The notes under the pieces were generated by a model. That model ran no database searches, was not told the origin of the DNA, and saw nothing but the letters and a program-made list of their open reading frames with translations. Below are positions 6,561 to 7,863 of a stretch of 7,863 bases of DNA, in pieces. Made by a program: the position numbers and the translations under genes. The stretch's first letter is position 1. The number at the start of each line of letters is the position of its first letter. The stretch is from an uncultured Eubacteriales bacterium. Its GTDB lineage: Bacteria; Bacillota; Clostridia; Christensenellales; QALW01. The stretch is from positions 1 through 7,863 of the forward strand of contig URYI01000092.1 of assembly GCA_900552055.1 (NCBI GenBank), written 5' to 3'.

Positions 6561-7721
6561 ATGAAAGAGATTCTAAAGCTTAACGCTATTGCCGATGTAG
6601 TAAAGGAGCATTTGCCTGAGGACGAATTTACCGTTTCAACCGAATGCTCCCAGCCCGTAGGCGTACTGGTGCGCTCGGCTGATATGCACAATTACCAGCT
6701 GCCTGAGAGTGTTCTGGCCGTAGCGCGGGCAGGCGCAGGAGTAAACAACATTCCCTGTGATGAATACGCTCAAAAGGGCGTAGTTGTGTTCAACACGCCC
6801 GGAGCTAACGCAAACGCCGTAAAAGAGCTGGTGCTCTGCGCAATAATTATGGCTTCCCGCAATGTAGTGCAGGCTTACGACTGGGTTCAGGGCCTTAAGG
6901 GGCAGGAAAACGTTGAAAAGCTGGTGGAATCGGGCAAAAAGGCTTTTGTAGGCCCTGAAATCAGGGGTAAAAAGCTGGGCGTGCTGGGACTGGGCGCAAT
7001 AGGCGCGTTAGTGGCCAACGACGCGGTAAAACTGGGCATGGAAGTAATGGGGAACGACCCGTTTATCTCGGTAGATTTGGCCTGGAAACTGTCCCGCGCA
7101 GTTAAAAACGCTCCCACAAGAGAACAGATTTTTGAGCAGTGCGACTATATTACCATGCACGCACCTTTAACAGACGACACCCGCGAGATGATTAATAAGG
7201 ACAGCATCAATATGATGAAGCAGGGTGCGGTTATCATCAACTTCTCCAGAGGCGCCCTTGTCAACAACGCCGACATTATAGAGGCGCTTAATTCGGGCAA
7301 GCTTAGGGCCTACGTCACCGATTTCCCGTGCGATGAACTGTTAGGTGTAAAGGGAGTAATAACCATCCCCCATCTGGGCGCTTCCACTCCTGAATCAGAG
7401 GATAACTGCGCCGCAATGGCCGCAAAGGAGTTATACGACTATATCAAATACGGCAATATAGTAAACAGCGTAAACTATCCTACCTGTATTCTGCCTTATA
7501 CCGGACGCACCCGTCTGGCTATCGCGCATTTAAACAAAGCCAACATGGTTGGACAGATAACGGCAGTTATTGCATCAGACAACATCAACATATCCGACAT
7601 GATAAACAAATCCCGCAAAGAGCTGGCCTATACGGTTATTGACACGGACAGCGATGTCAACCAAAGCGTTATTGACGACATAAAGAGCATTGACGGAGTT
7701 ATAAGGGTGCGTGTTATTTAA
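6561..7721 (+). CDS. serA: D-3-phosphoglycerate dehydrogenase, short ACT-tailed form
   Basis: Oxidises 3-phosphoglycerate to 3-phosphohydroxypyruvate with NAD+, the committed step of serine synthesis and the supplier of SerC's substrate. At 386 residues it is shorter than E. coli SerA (410). The substrate-binding domain is formed by about 1-95 plus the region after 285. The Rossmann domain carries GLGAIG (143-148), and Asp166 at the end of the second strand is consistent with NAD over NADP. Catalytic residues: Arg230 in NFSRGALVNN, Glu259 in FPCDELLG, and His271 in IPHLGAST. The Arg-Glu spacing equals E. coli's (29) but Glu-His is 12 instead of 23, a compact loop. A C-terminal ACT domain (about 318-386) usually binds serine, so feedback control is likely but not provable here. 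The first residues MKEILKLNAIADVV fit this clade and the ribosome site. It may be co-transcribed with serC despite the 271-bp gap. Confidence 0.96.
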   Translation: MKEILKLNAIADVVKEHLPEDEFTVSTECSQPVGVLVRSADMHNYQLPESVLAVARAGAGVNNIPCDEYAQKGVVVFNTPGANANAVKELVLCAIIMASRNVVQAYDWVQGLKGQENVEKLVESGKKAFVGPEIRGKKLGVLGLGAIGALVANDAVKLGMEVMGNDPFISVDLAWKLSRAVKNAPTREQIFEQCDYITMHAPLTDDTREMINKDSINMMKQGAVIINFSRGALVNNADIIEALNSGKLRAYVTDFPCDELLGVKGVITIPHLGASTPESEDNCAAMAAKELYDYIKYGNIVNSVNYPTCILPYTGRTRLAIAHLNKANMVGQITAVIASDNINISDMINKSRKELAYTVIDTDSDVNQSVIDDIKSIDGVIRVRVI

Positions 7722-7742
7722 GATTTAAGCCGCTTAAATAAC
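7713..7742. other. AT-rich palindrome over the serA stop codon
   Basis: GTTATTTAAG (7713-7722) is perfectly inverted at 7733-7742 around a 10-nt spacer; within it TTTAAG-CCG-CTTAAA gives an alternative 6-bp stem. The TAA stop (7719-7721) lies inside the left arm. The stem is AT-rich with no T-run, so it is a poor intrinsic terminator. Confidence 0.6.
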
Positions 7743-7808
7743 AGCGAGCCTTATTTATGCATCCTATAAGCTGCTTGCCCCTGTAAAACAAAGAGCTTCG
7801 GGGCTGCG

Positions 7809-7863
7809 GCGTTTGCGGCCGGTGGCCGCCGGCCTAGCGTTGCTAGGCCGGGCAGGCGCTTTT
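7809..7863 (+). other. Three-way-junction hairpin cluster at right edge, possible terminator
   Basis: The outer stem 7809-7815 pairs with 7853-7859 (7 bp including two G-T). Inside, 7816-7820 pairs with 7824-7828 (5 bp, triloop GGT), and the directly abutting 7829-7838 pairs with 7842-7851 (10 bp, triloop GTT); one base (7852) is unpaired. TTTT begins at 7860 and the window ends at 7863, so it could act as the serA terminator if the T-run continues. Its design (abutting triloop hairpins inside a closing stem) echoes the cloverleaf at 4914-5069, and both contain GCGTTTGCG. Confidence 0.6.

Overview
The window carries three complete plus-strand housekeeping genes and an unusually structured 1.2-kb gap. 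The protein sequences (long single-chain PurL, SerC opening with a [15 protein letters not shown] motif, short ACT-tailed SerA) look like those of Clostridia (Bacillota), possibly a gut-type lineage. That placement rests on remembered family resemblance, not a search. Overall composition is moderately GC-rich, yet ATA is used freely for isoleucine. No credible minus-strand gene was found.

Layout. Positions 1-254 hold a strong hairpin at the window edge, a PurR-box-like site, an extended -10 promoter and a ribosome binding site for purL. Positions 255-3977 are purL, encoding the glutamine-dependent FGAM synthase of purine synthesis. Positions 3975-5212 contain no protein gene that can be supported. 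Packed in order are a ~281-bp inverted-repeat element that starts on the purL stop codon, a tandem array of nine degenerate 45-48-bp units, a diverged second copy of the inverted-repeat element, a 156-nt perfectly nested four-way-junction (cloverleaf) palindrome, and a good sigma-A-type promoter. Positions 5213-6289 are serC. After a 271-bp spacer with a hairpin come serA (6561-7721) and another multi-hairpin GC-rich structure that runs into the right edge.

Function. SerA oxidises 3-phosphoglycerate and SerC transaminates the product to phosphoserine, so the right half is the first two steps of serine synthesis. purL is a separate transcription unit. Serine feeds glycine and one-carbon units into purine synthesis, so there is a metabolic link, but the long repeat-filled gap and separate promoters argue against one operon.

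The most interesting item is the 156-nt cloverleaf at 4914-5069. Three hairpins abut with no unpaired junction base inside a 36-bp outer stem. A smaller three-way version lies at the right edge and a possible fragment at the left edge, which hints at a family of intergenic structured repeats that I do not recognise by name.
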